A stretch of 64,000 nucleotides of DNA from CAZPDM01 sp964585305 (lineage in GTDB: Bacteria > Planctomycetota > Uabimicrobiia > Uabimicrobiales > JABWCH01): contig CAZPDM010000013.1 in assembly GCA_964585305.1 (NCBI GenBank), forward strand, positions 1 to 64,000, read 5' to 3'. Made by a program: the position numbers and the translations under genes. This document shows, one piece after another, positions 1-8,011 of this stretch. Numbering within the stretch: the first letter of the stretch is position 1; the number at the start of each line of letters is the position of its first letter. A model generated the notes under the pieces. It ran no database searches and was not told where the DNA came from. It saw only the letters and a list, made by a program, of their open reading frames with translations.

Positions 1-321
1 GAACAACCCAAAGTTGAAACTCCTGTTGAACAACCCAAAGTTGAAACTCCTGTCGAACAACCTAAAGTTGAAACTCCTGTCGAACAACCTAAAGTTGAAA
101 CTCCTGTTGAACAACCTAAAGTTGAAACTCCTGTCGAACAACCCAAAGTTGAAACTCCTGTTGAACAACCCAAAGTTGAAACTCCTGTTGAACAACCCAA
201 AGTTGAAACTCCTGTCGAACAACCTAAAGTTGAAACTCCTGTTGAACAACCTAAAGTTGAAACTCCTGTCGAACAACCCAAAGTTGAAACTCCTGTCGAA
301 CAACCCAAAGTTGAAACTCCT
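1..321 (+). repeat. 27-bp coding tandem repeat, 12 units
   Basis: Eleven complete 27-bp units and a twelfth of 24 bp run head to tail from base 1. Each encodes EQPKVETPV. Units differ only at the third base of the Pro3 codon (CCC or CCT) and of the Val9 codon (GTT or GTC), so every difference is synonymous. The array continues off the left edge. It is coding sequence, not a CRISPR array: there are no spacers. Confidence 0.95.
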
Positions 322-1959
322 GAACCTGCTAAAGTGGAGCCTGTTAAAATGGAAGAAGCTGCCCAAAAATTTATCCAAGAAGAAGTCGCCAAACTCGCGC
401 CATTATCTAAAGGTATTGCTTTGGCATATTGGGAAGCCACTGGTACAGGTAAAAAAGAAGCTTACGAAAAAGCTGCCGATTTTGAATTGCAAATCCGCAA
501 AGTTTTTAGCAATAAAGAATCCTACGCTCAAGCTAAAAAATTCTTGGAAAGCAATCTACAAGATGCAATGCTAAATCGTCAACTTAAATTGCTTTGCTTT
601 GGCTACATGGAAAACCAAATGGATCCACAATTAATGGAACAAATGGTAAAATTATCTTCAGAAGTAGAAAATAGTTTTAACACTTTCCGTGCAGAATTTG
701 AAAGCAATAAAGTTTCAGATAATGTACTTGTAGAAGTACTCAAAACCGAAAAAAAGGTAGAACGTCGCAAAGCCGCATGGGAAGCATCTAAAACAGTTGG
801 CGAAGCAATTGCCCCTAAATTAGTTGAACTAGTTAAACTTCGCAATAAAATTGCTCAATCTATGGGCTTTGCTAACTACTATGAAATGCGCTTACAAATG
901 GCCGAACAAAATCCAAAAGATATTGAAGCTATTTTTGATGATTTGGCCAAAACAACTGAACAACCTTTTATTGAAATCAAAAAACTCATTGATGCTAAAT
1001 TACGCCAAAATTATGGACTAGCTGAAAATGAACCCATGTATCCATATTACTATCAAGACCGTTTCTTTCAGGAAACACAAGATATTGGTGGTGTTAATAT
1101 GGACGAATATTTAAAAGACAAAGATGTAAAAGTCATTGTTGAAGCTTTTTATAATGGCATGGGATTGCCTGTAACTGAAATGTTCAATCGTTCAGATCTT
1201 TATGAACGTGAAGGCAAATATCAACACGCATATTGTATGGATGTTGATCGTGAAGGCGATGTTCGCACCATGATGTCTTTACGCAATAATCGCGATTGGC
1301 TTTCCACAACTCTTCATGAACTTGGACATGGTGTATATTCGATGAATATTGATCGAAGTTTGCCTTGGCTTTTACGTGAAGAAGCTCATATTTTCACTAC
1401 CGAAGCAATTGCCATGATGATGGAAGGTTGCACAACTAATATCAATTGGCTAAATAAAATGGTTGGCATTCCAGAAGACGTTCTCAAACAATGGGAATCT
1501 ACTTTGAATTTAGAATATAAAATGGACAAATTGATTTTCTGCCGTTGGACATTAGTCATGTATAACTTCGAACGTCAACTTTACACCAATCCTGAGCAAG
1601 ACCTCAATAAATTATGGTGGGACTTAGTAGAAAAATACCAAATGGTTACTCGTATTCCTGATCGCAATAAAGCAGATTGGGCAGCAAAAATCCATTTTAC
1701 TTCTTCCCCAGTTTATTATCATAACTATATGCTTGGCAATTTAATGGTTTCTCAAATGAAACATTTCATTGCAAAGAAAATTCTAAAAGAAGAAGATCTT
1801 AGCAAAGTTACCTTTATCAACCAACCAGAAGTCGGCAAATTTTTACGCGAAAAAATCTTTGCTATAGGGAAAAAATATCATTGGACTGATATGATTGTTA
1901 ACGCATTTGAAGAACCTCTTACTGCTAAATATTTTGGTATGGATGTTGAAATGAAATAA
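1..1959 (+). CDS. M2-like zinc metallopeptidase with N-terminal EQPKVETPV repeats (5' truncated)
   Basis: The frame is open from the first base, so the gene starts upstream of the window. The ATG at 334 is internal and not the likely start. Codons 1-107 encode twelve copies of EQPKVETPV (the last lacks the V), a Pro/Lys/Glu-rich stalk or linker. After it comes a helical catalytic domain. The HELGH zinc motif lies at codons 439-443, and a third zinc ligand Glu follows in FTTEAIAM about 25 residues later. This places it in the gluzincin M2/M3 group. The WEASK, LVELVKLRNKIA and GFANYYEM stretches look like the M2 (ACE-type dipeptidyl carboxypeptidase) family. It should cleave peptides. Location cannot be judged because the N-terminus is missing, but a repeat linker ahead of the enzyme is compatible with an exported or tethered protein. 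M2 versus M3 assignment is by eye. Confidence 0.8.
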   Translation, partial: EQPKVETPVEQPKVETPVEQPKVETPVEQPKVETPVEQPKVETPVEQPKVETPVEQPKVETPVEQPKVETPVEQPKVETPVEQPKVETPVEQPKVETPVEQPKVETPEPAKVEPVKMEEAAQKFIQEEVAKLAPLSKGIALAYWEATGTGKKEAYEKAADFELQIRKVFSNKESYAQAKKFLESNLQDAMLNRQLKLLCFGYMENQMDPQLMEQMVKLSSEVENSFNTFRAEFESNKVSDNVLVEVLKTEKKVERRKAAWEASKTVGEAIAPKLVELVKLRNKIAQSMGFANYYEMRLQMAEQNPKDIEAIFDDLAKTTEQPFIEIKKLIDAKLRQNYGLAENEPMYPYYYQDRFFQETQDIGGVNMDEYLKDKDVKVIVEAFYNGMGLPVTEMFNRSDLYEREGKYQHAYCMDVDREGDVRTMMSLRNNRDWLSTTLHELGHGVYSMNIDRSLPWLLREEAHIFTTEAIAMMMEGCTTNINWLNKMVGIPEDVLKQWESTLNLEYKMDKLIFCRWTLVMYNFERQLYTNPEQDLNKLWWDLVEKYQMVTRIPDRNKADWAAKIHFTSSPVYYHNYMLGNLMVSQMKHFIAKKILKEEDLSKVTFINQPEVGKFLREKIFAIGKKYHWTDMIVNAFEEPLTAKYFGMDVEMK

Positions 1960-1984
1960 TTGCTTATCCAAGCAAAATAAAAAA

Positions 1985-2030
1985 GAGACCATCTAAAGGC
2001 TATTCTTAGCTTTTAGACGGTCGTCTTTTA
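1985..2030 (+). terminator. Intrinsic terminator after the metallopeptidase gene
   Basis: Near-perfect stem: the left arm GACCATCTAAAGGCTA pairs with TAGCTTTTAGACGGTC around a TTCT loop (one mismatch and small bulges), followed by a T-rich tail. It lies between the metallopeptidase stop and the ROK-like kinase start 21 bp further on, so the kinase may depend partly on read-through. Confidence 0.8.
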
Positions 2031-2051
2031 TTTATAGAAAGAAAATATATT

Positions 2052-3227
2052 ATGTCAAAAGAAGTTATTATTGGCTTAGATGGCGGGGCTACAAAAATCC
2101 GTGGGGCGATTGTAGAATTAGATGAAAACGGTCTTGCATTGGATTGCAAAACTCCATATTATGAAGTTATTTATCGTGATATTTCTGAGTTTAATACTTC
2201 CTTTGTCCCTATTCCCTTAGCAATACAATTGCAACAATTTCAAGCTCAACATATAGAATTATCTGATGCAGAAGTAACCCAGGGAGATGCAATTATTCAC
2301 GCTGCAGTTTCTGTAATAGAAAAAATATTGGAGTCTAGTTTTCAAACAAAGGAAATTTCTTTTCCTTCTATTTTATTAGGAATTGGAATGCCAGGACTCA
2401 AAACTTTAGATAAACTTGGAATTGCAGTTATGGCGAATGGCCCAAGAATTCCTGAATATGGAATTAAACTGGCTAAAAAACTTCAAGAAAGAGGAATTTC
2501 ATTGGTGTCCTCCATTTCAGGATTGGGAAGCGATGCGGATTATTGCGGCATAGGAGAAAATTTGAGCCATATCGGAAAACTTAAAGATATTGAAACAGGC
2601 TATTACATAGGCATTGGAACTGGAATTGCTGATGCCATGAAAATTGCAGGAAAGATGGTTACTTTTGACGAGGCCAAACCTTGGATCGCGAAAAGCTGGG
2701 AAATCCTAGCTTCTCCTGGAATTACCATGGAAAAAATAATTTCCATGTCTGGAATTTGGCAAGCATTTCAAAATCGCCATCCAGAATTTTCTGAGGGACA
2801 TGCTGGAATCATATTTGAATTGGCAGAAAATGGGAATACTACAGCGCGAAATTTTTTAGCTGAAATCGCCCAACATTTTGCACGTTTAATTTATGATCGC
2901 ATCCATACCTTAGCAGTTGGCAATACTACTTTAAACTTTTCCAATACCACACGAAATCTTACTTCGCAGCATCCCTATTTAGGAATGACTTGGCAACGCA
3001 TTATTATTGGCCAAAGAATGGGGCATATTTGGGAAAACAAAAATTATTCAGAGTTCTTCCAAAATAAAGTAATTTTCCATATTAAAAATTTAATAGAAAA
3101 ACTTCCTCAAGAAATTTGTAAATACTATCAAAATAATCTGGAAAAAATAATTGTAGCTTCGCCTTTGGATCATGCTCCAATCTTAGGAGCGGCAATTACA
3201 GCTTATCATTCCTATAAAAAATGCTAA
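2052..3227 (+). CDS. ROK-like / ASKHA-fold sugar kinase
   Basis: The protein opens with IIGLDGGATKIRGAIV, an ASKHA phosphate-1 loop. It has GIGMPG and a second nucleotide-binding GYYIGIGTGIADA segment near residue 190, in the order seen in ROK-family hexokinases. At 391 residues it is somewhat longer than typical ROK kinases (about 300). No N-terminal HTH is present, so it is a kinase and not a ROK repressor. Likely role: ATP-dependent phosphorylation of a hexose or amino sugar in the cytoplasm. The usual ROK zinc motif is not evident, so substrate and exact subfamily (ROK versus BadF/BcrA-type or GlcNAc kinase) are uncertain. The stop lies 2 bp from the stop of the convergent hydrolase gene, leaving no room for a terminator. 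Confidence 0.6.
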   Translation: MSKEVIIGLDGGATKIRGAIVELDENGLALDCKTPYYEVIYRDISEFNTSFVPIPLAIQLQQFQAQHIELSDAEVTQGDAIIHAAVSVIEKILESSFQTKEISFPSILLGIGMPGLKTLDKLGIAVMANGPRIPEYGIKLAKKLQERGISLVSSISGLGSDADYCGIGENLSHIGKLKDIETGYYIGIGTGIADAMKIAGKMVTFDEAKPWIAKSWEILASPGITMEKIISMSGIWQAFQNRHPEFSEGHAGIIFELAENGNTTARNFLAEIAQHFARLIYDRIHTLAVGNTTLNFSNTTRNLTSQHPYLGMTWQRIIIGQRMGHIWENKNYSEFFQNKVIFHIKNLIEKLPQEICKYYQNNLEKIIVASPLDHAPILGAAITAYHSYKKC

Positions 3228-3229
3228 TA

Positions 3230-3871
3230 TTATTTTTGAGACAAATTTAAAAATGTGATCGCCTCATGAACAGAAAGGCTGCGTGCAAAGACACCATGCA
3301 ATGCTGCAATATATGAAGTATGAACATTTTCTGCTGAAACTGAAACACCGTTAAAGGATAAGGCTCTTGTAGCGCAAGCATCATGCACTAAAAGGCATTC
3401 AAATCCTAAATCCGCAGCCGCACGTGTAGTAGTATCTATGCACATGTGGGTCATCATTCCAATAATGACTAATCGAGTGATTTTATTTTTTTGCAAATGT
3501 TCAAGCAAGGATGTATTTCGAAAGCTACTTGGAAAGTGTTTTTGAATAATAGTTTCACCTTCTTTTGGAAATACGCATTCGTGAATTTCAGCCCCTTTTG
3601 TATTGGGGAGAAAAAATGTTGCTCCAGGATGAAGAGAAATATGTTGTATGTGAATAATAGGAAGTCCATTTTCTCGGAATGCTTCAAGCAACATTTTTGC
3701 TTTATTTCCTGCTTCTGTAGCACCAAACAATTCCATAGCTCCACCTGGGAAATAATCATTTTGGATATCAACAATCAGTAACGCAGTGGACATATTTTTG
3801 CTTTCTTGTGCAAAGACTAAACTTGTTAGTGACAATAAACAGATTAAAGATAAAATAATAGTTTTTCTCAT
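3230..3871 (-). CDS. Exported isochorismatase-family cysteine hydrolase
   Basis: Start chosen at the internal ATG because AAAGGAA sits five bases upstream and the protein then begins with a clean signal peptide (MRKTIILSLICLLSLTSLVF, then AQ). A longer frame would overlap the upstream gene. The family triad is visible in mature coordinates from this start: Asp35 in LLIVDIQND, Lys111 in IIQKHF, and Cys144 in MTHMCIDTT, the last preceded by the family's cis-peptide region. Relatives hydrolyse amides or vinyl ethers (nicotinamidase, isochorismatase, ureidohydrolases). A signal peptide is unusual for the family and suggests periplasmic action. Substrate unknown. It lies 28 bp downstream of the alpha/beta hydrolase gene and is probably co-transcribed. 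Confidence 0.8.
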   Translation of the reverse strand: MRKTIILSLICLLSLTSLVFAQESKNMSTALLIVDIQNDYFPGGAMELFGATEAGNKAKMLLEAFRENGLPIIHIQHISLHPGATFFLPNTKGAEIHECVFPKEGETIIQKHFPSSFRNTSLLEHLQKNKITRLVIIGMMTHMCIDTTTRAAADLGFECLLVHDACATRALSFNGVSVSAENVHTSYIAALHGVFARSLSVHEAITFLNLSQK

Positions 3872-3899
3872 AATATTCCTTTGTGAAAATATATAAAAT

Positions 3900-4721
3900 T
3901 TAATTTGATACAAATTCTTCTAAAGCTGCACGAAATTTTTGAGGTTCATCTGCATGACACCAATGTCCTGAACGCGGAAGTATAACATGCTGAACCTGAT
4001 TGTCTCTTTTTTGCCGAATCATTTCCTCAGCATGTTCCAAAATAAGATGATCGCTATTTCCTCCACGTACTAGTGTAATAGGGGCTTCTATTTGTCGCCA
4101 TTCCTCATAAAATGATAAATACTTAAGCTCCTCAACCAACTCTTGCAATCCTTCTAAATCTACACGCCAATGTAATCCTTGCTCATTTTCTTTCGCAGAT
4201 AAATTCGTTAAAAGGAAATCACATAATCGCTGATCAGTTGTAAATTGTTGCAACTGTTTGCGTGCCTCCTCAAAAGAGGCAACCGGAGTAGGAATAGCCT
4301 GTAGCCAAGATATAGCATTCGGAATATTAGGCGGAATTGGATCTAAACCAATATCTACAATCATTACTTTTTTGATAAGTTCTGGAGCTTGTGCTGCCAA
4401 ACGCATAACAACTTTTCCCCCTAATGAATGACCAATAAGGTACACAGGAGGTTTTCCAATATCTAAAATAAATTGGATCACATCAGCCACCATAGTTTGA
4501 AAAGGGCTAAGGCGATCAAATTTTGGGCTTCTGCCATGTCCTCTTAAATCAAGAGCGCAAGAACTCATTCCTTTATCATGCAACATCATTTTGAGAAATG
4601 TTTGCCAAAGTCTTCCACTTCCCAGTAATCCATGGATAAAAAACACTTGGCAAGGCAAACTTCCACATTGATAGTAATATAAAGAATGTTGAGAGTGTCC
4701 TTCAATTATATTAGGAAGCAT
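3900..4721 (-). CDS. Alpha/beta-hydrolase (YbfF/ABHD11-like esterase)
   Basis: Typical alpha/beta-hydrolase layout: oxyanion region FFIHGLLGSGRLW (about 27-39), LDLRGHGRS (58-65), nucleophile elbow GHSLGG with Ser99, and catalytic His253 in RSGHWCHADEP near the C-terminus. The 273-residue length fits small cytoplasmic esterases of the YbfF/ABHD11 type. No signal peptide is seen. The start has AAAGGAT at normal spacing. It heads a two-gene minus-strand unit with the exported isochorismatase-family enzyme. Substrate cannot be inferred. Confidence 0.8.
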   Translation of the reverse strand: MLPNIIEGHSQHSLYYYQCGSLPCQVFFIHGLLGSGRLWQTFLKMMLHDKGMSSCALDLRGHGRSPKFDRLSPFQTMVADVIQFILDIGKPPVYLIGHSLGGKVVMRLAAQAPELIKKVMIVDIGLDPIPPNIPNAISWLQAIPTPVASFEEARKQLQQFTTDQRLCDFLLTNLSAKENEQGLHWRVDLEGLQELVEELKYLSFYEEWRQIEAPITLVRGGNSDHLILEHAEEMIRQKRDNQVQHVILPRSGHWCHADEPQKFRAALEEFVSN

Positions 4722-4763
4722 AAAAATCCTTTAAAATTATTGATGAAAATTTCTAATAAATAA

Positions 4764-4846
4764 TCAGTCAACTAAGTCTTTGGACGTTTAATTGAGAGGA
4801 ATTGAACCCGCTGCTGCAATATATCGCCATTATTTTACGTTAAAGA
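4764..4846 (-). repeat. Diverged, reverse-oriented copy of the intergenic palindromic repeat
   Basis: Read on the minus strand this contains CTTTAACG, then TTGCAGCAGCGGGTTCAATT, then a GTTGAC terminal motif, matching the right half of the copies near 23.8 and 29.2 kb. The left palindrome arm is missing or degraded. It sits between two divergently transcribed genes. Confidence 0.6.
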
Positions 4847-4877
4847 ATTGCTTTTTTCCAAGAAAAAATATTTTTCA

Positions 4878-4906
4878 TTGGAGTTTTTAAAATTTTTTTT
4901 TATACT
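4878..4906 (+). promoter_or_regulatory. Sigma-70-type promoter for the GH31 gene
   Basis: TTGGAG and TATACT are separated by exactly 17 bases, with a T-rich spacer. The predicted transcript starts near 4913, about 55 bases ahead of the GH31 start. Confidence 0.55.
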
Positions 4907-4967
4907 ATAGCTCCAGTTGATATAGTTGTTTAAGCAGAAAATAGCAGAAATTTAGGACAAAAAGAAT

Positions 4968-7103
4968 ATGATTGATTTTGGGAATCTTAGAATTCATATA
5001 TATTCTGATACGTTATTTCGGATTGAATACCAACCTGATCGCAAATTTTTACATTTGCCAACACTATTGATGGGAAAAAAACTTCCTTCAGAAATTTCTT
5101 CTACCATTAAAACTTCTGAAAATACCCTGGAAATTCAAACAAAAAAATGCCAACTTCATTACCAGAAGTTGGGCAATCGTTTTGATCAAGATATATTAGA
5201 AATTCGGTTCCTATATGGAAATGAATTTCGCCTCTGGACTCCACAATATCAGCATACTACACCAATATATGAAATTTGGCGTAGTTTAGATGACTGGTCT
5301 CGTAACGTCTTACGCCAACCAAATCCTGTTATCATCAATAAAGATGGTTGGCATAAAATCGTTGACAATTCGGGATCTTATTGGAATGATGAAATTCAAT
5401 GGGTAACTATACAACGACCACCCTACTATGAAAACTGGTATTTGTTTTTTTATGGTGATGATCCTAAAATTGGATTTTTAGATTTTATCCACCTTTTTGG
5501 AAAACCTCCCTTATTACCACGCCAAGCTTTTGGCGCGTGGTATTCTCGCTGGTATCCCTTTCATCAGCAAGAACTCATTGAATTAGTAAAAAAGTATCGT
5601 GAGCATAATATCCCACTAGATGTTCTTGTTGTAGATGTTGACTGGCATCAAGAACATTGGAACGGTTATGACTGGCGAAAAGATTTATTTCCCAATCCTC
5701 AGCAATTTATTCAAACTATAAAAGATTGGGGAATTCGTCTTGTTTTAAATGATCATCCTGGTTATGAAAATAACGATCCTTTGCCAGAAAATGATAGCCA
5801 TTTAGTAAAAATCAAAGCCGAATTAAAAGAACCTCCATATAAAGCAATGTGGGCGTGCGATTGGACAAGAAAATCTTCTGTCCAAGCATGGGCCAATCAT
5901 TGTTTAAAAAACATTCTAGCTCAAGGAATAGATTGGTGGTGGATTGATGGTTGGACAGATTTTGGATTTTTAGATATTGATTCTCAATATTGGGTAAACT
6001 GGCAATATTATGAAGCAACCAAAGAATTCCATCCAGAAAAACGAGCATTGATCCTTTCCCGATGGGGAGGATTAGGCGGCCATCGTTATCCTATACAATT
6101 CAGCGGAGATACACATAGTAATTTCCAAGCATTAGCCAGAGAAATAGAATTTACAAGCTATTCTGGTGGTGTAGGCGCGAATTATTGGTCGCATGATATT
6201 GGTGGATTCCATGAAGGACAAATTGACGAAGAAGTTTATTTACGATGGCTTCAATACGGAGTATTCAGCCCTATCTTACGTACACATAGCAATCATGGAA
6301 TTCGAGAACCATTTAACTTTTCCAACCAAGCCTTAGAAATATCTCGTAGATTGATCAATCTACGCTCTTATATGATCCCTTATTGGGAGCATCTTAATCA
6401 CAAATATCAAAAAGATGGTTTCCCTAGCATACTCAATATGGCATTTCTTAATCCTCAAATATACGCTCATAACCAGCATAATCAACAGTATCTCATTGGG
6501 CAGGAAATTTTAGTATCACCTATTACAGCTTCACTACAAGGAAACAACAAAATTAGCAAAGAAGTTTTTCTCCCTGAAAAACGCTGGCTTGATACAATAG
6601 ATGGAAAATGGAAAAATGGAAATTGCCAAGTTACTACAATTTCTTCTATTTCACATATTCCTGTTTTCATTTGTTCAGGAGCTATTATTCCTACCAGCCC
6701 TTCTAATATTCCTACTGGTGCATACAAAGAATTACATATTCATCTTTTCGGAAATATTACAGAAAATGAATATCTATTTTCTTTAGATGATGGGGATACT
6801 GCCGAGGATAGCAAAGAATATCGTTCCACAACACTAATTATAAATGCCCAACAAAAAGAAAAGATTTTACAAATTCAATGTAAAATCTCAGAAAACCAAG
6901 AATTCTTGCCTCAAATGCTTCGATTTATCTATTATCCTGATCAACAAAATGTAAAACTTCTTAATATCTCAGCAGATGAAAATTCTCAAATATATTCTCT
7001 GATAACAAAAATCAATGAACAGACTGTCCCATGCTTAAGCTGGGGGATCAATCAAAAAGACTTAAAACCAGTAAATACTTTTGAATTAGAAATTCAACCT
7101 TAA
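4968..7103 (+). CDS. Glycoside hydrolase family 31 (alpha-glucosidase/alpha-xylosidase type)
   Basis: A retaining alpha-glycosidase by pattern. The barrel strand LDVLVVDVDWH precedes the nucleophile Asp327 in DWWWIDGWTD. The acid/base Asp381 lies in FSGDTHSNF. ANYWSHDIGGF is a GH31 hallmark. The 711 residues cover an N-terminal beta domain (about 1-170), the barrel (about 180-500) and C-terminal beta domains. No signal peptide is visible, so the enzyme is probably cytoplasmic and acts on imported oligosaccharides. Sugar-related partners in this window are the SLC45-like porter, GalK, ManA and the ROK-like kinase, none adjacent. The exact substrate (alpha-glucoside, xyloside or galactoside) cannot be told. 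It is preceded by its own promoter and followed by a terminator. Confidence 0.88.
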   Translation: MIDFGNLRIHIYSDTLFRIEYQPDRKFLHLPTLLMGKKLPSEISSTIKTSENTLEIQTKKCQLHYQKLGNRFDQDILEIRFLYGNEFRLWTPQYQHTTPIYEIWRSLDDWSRNVLRQPNPVIINKDGWHKIVDNSGSYWNDEIQWVTIQRPPYYENWYLFFYGDDPKIGFLDFIHLFGKPPLLPRQAFGAWYSRWYPFHQQELIELVKKYREHNIPLDVLVVDVDWHQEHWNGYDWRKDLFPNPQQFIQTIKDWGIRLVLNDHPGYENNDPLPENDSHLVKIKAELKEPPYKAMWACDWTRKSSVQAWANHCLKNILAQGIDWWWIDGWTDFGFLDIDSQYWVNWQYYEATKEFHPEKRALILSRWGGLGGHRYPIQFSGDTHSNFQALAREIEFTSYSGGVGANYWSHDIGGFHEGQIDEEVYLRWLQYGVFSPILRTHSNHGIREPFNFSNQALEISRRLINLRSYMIPYWEHLNHKYQKDGFPSILNMAFLNPQIYAHNQHNQQYLIGQEILVSPITASLQGNNKISKEVFLPEKRWLDTIDGKWKNGNCQVTTISSISHIPVFICSGAIIPTSPSNIPTGAYKELHIHLFGNITENEYLFSLDDGDTAEDSKEYRSTTLIINAQQKEKILQIQCKISENQEFLPQMLRFIYYPDQQNVKLLNISADENSQIYSLITKINEQTVPCLSWGINQKDLKPVNTFELEIQP

Positions 7104-7112
7104 GTTTGTATC

Positions 7113-7150
7113 AGCGGGCCATATTAAAAAAATATAGTCCGCTTAGTTTT
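7113..7150 (+). terminator. Terminator after the GH31 gene
   Basis: AGCGGGCCATATT and AATATAGTCCGCT form a stem with two mismatches around an A-rich loop, followed by TAGTTTTT. It lies just before nusB. Confidence 0.65.
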
Positions 7151-7161
7151 TGGAAAAAATT

Positions 7162-7674
7162 ATGAAATATCGAAACAAATCTCGAGAAATAGCATTACAA
7201 GTTTTATATCAATACGATCTTCGTGGAGAGGAAATTCTTAATCAAATTCCTAACTTTTTAAAAGAAAAAAGCGAAGATCCTGAAATCCGTAAATATTCTT
7301 ATGAAGAATACACAGAAATTTTAAAATATGCTAAAGAATTAGTTGATGGATGTTTAAGCAATTGGAAAGATTTAGAAGGAACTATTGCAAAAGAAGCAAA
7401 AAATTGGACATTAGAACGTATGCCAGTTGTAGATCGAACAATTTTACGCATGGCTGCGTATGAAATGTGTTTTCGGAAAGATATTCCTCCAGAGGTTGCA
7501 ATCAATGAAGCTATTGAGCTGGGAAAACAATTTTCAACAGCAAATTCTGGTAAATTCATTAACGGATTACTCGATCAAATACGAAAAAACTTACCTAAAA
7601 CAAGTACCTCTCAAACTAATCTTCCAACTGTAAACAATAATCCAGATATAAGCACAGAAACAACCAATTTGTAA
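7162..7674 (+). CDS. nusB: Transcription antitermination factor NusB
   Basis: NusB binds boxA RNA with NusE (S10) in antitermination and rRNA transcription. It is all-helical. The recognisable pieces are SREIALQVLYQYDLRG at the N-terminus, the central WTLERMPVVDRTILRMAAYEM, and PPEVAINEAIELGKQFST with SGKFINGLLDQI near the end. The ATG at 7162 is preferred over an in-frame TTG 12 bases upstream: it has GGAAAA at normal spacing and matches the usual N-terminus. The last 20 or so residues (Thr/Asn/Ser-rich) are an extra tail. It is close behind the GH31 terminator. Confidence 0.92.
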   Translation: MKYRNKSREIALQVLYQYDLRGEEILNQIPNFLKEKSEDPEIRKYSYEEYTEILKYAKELVDGCLSNWKDLEGTIAKEAKNWTLERMPVVDRTILRMAAYEMCFRKDIPPEVAINEAIELGKQFSTANSGKFINGLLDQIRKNLPKTSTSQTNLPTVNNNPDISTETTNL

Positions 7675-7889
7675 CAATTTGTAACATAAACTTTTATTAG
7701 GAACTATCCCACTTAAATTTTTCTATAAATAAAGTTTATAAATTAGTAAGGAAATAAGTGCATAATAACTATTAAATAAAGTTTACACCTTATTAACAAA
7801 ATAATATTCATTTTATTGGTATCATTTTTGCGAGAAATTTTTCTCTCGAAATGAATCGCTATTTGATTGCAAAATTTTTTTTATTTTTC

Positions 7890-7918
7890 TTGCTAAAATT
7901 GCTGAAACATTCTAAAAT
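7890..7918 (+). promoter_or_regulatory. Sigma-70-type promoter for the C25 peptidase gene
   Basis: TTGCTA, a 17-base spacer, then TAAAAT. Initiation near 7925 would give a leader of about 87 bases. The leader opens with a small stem-loop (GATCAA/TTGATC with a GATGAA loop, 7927-7944). An AGGAGA ribosome site precedes the ATG at 8012. The rest of this 337-bp gap holds nothing else I can support. Confidence 0.55.
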
Positions 7919-8011
7919 AAAGAATGATCAAGATGAATTGATCGTCTTAAAGAAAAATGAGGTCCATAAAACCACTTTTTCTATGCAATTTAAAACATTA
8001 GGAGAATTCCG

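Noticed and set aside
1..321. CRISPR array
   Set aside because: Units are contiguous with no spacers, and the array is in frame with a catalytic domain.
14..574. 186-codon frame rich in KLLLNN repeats
   Set aside because: It is an out-of-frame reading of the 27-bp array. The frame starting at base 1 runs on into the metallopeptidase and gives a sensible EQPKVETPV peptide.
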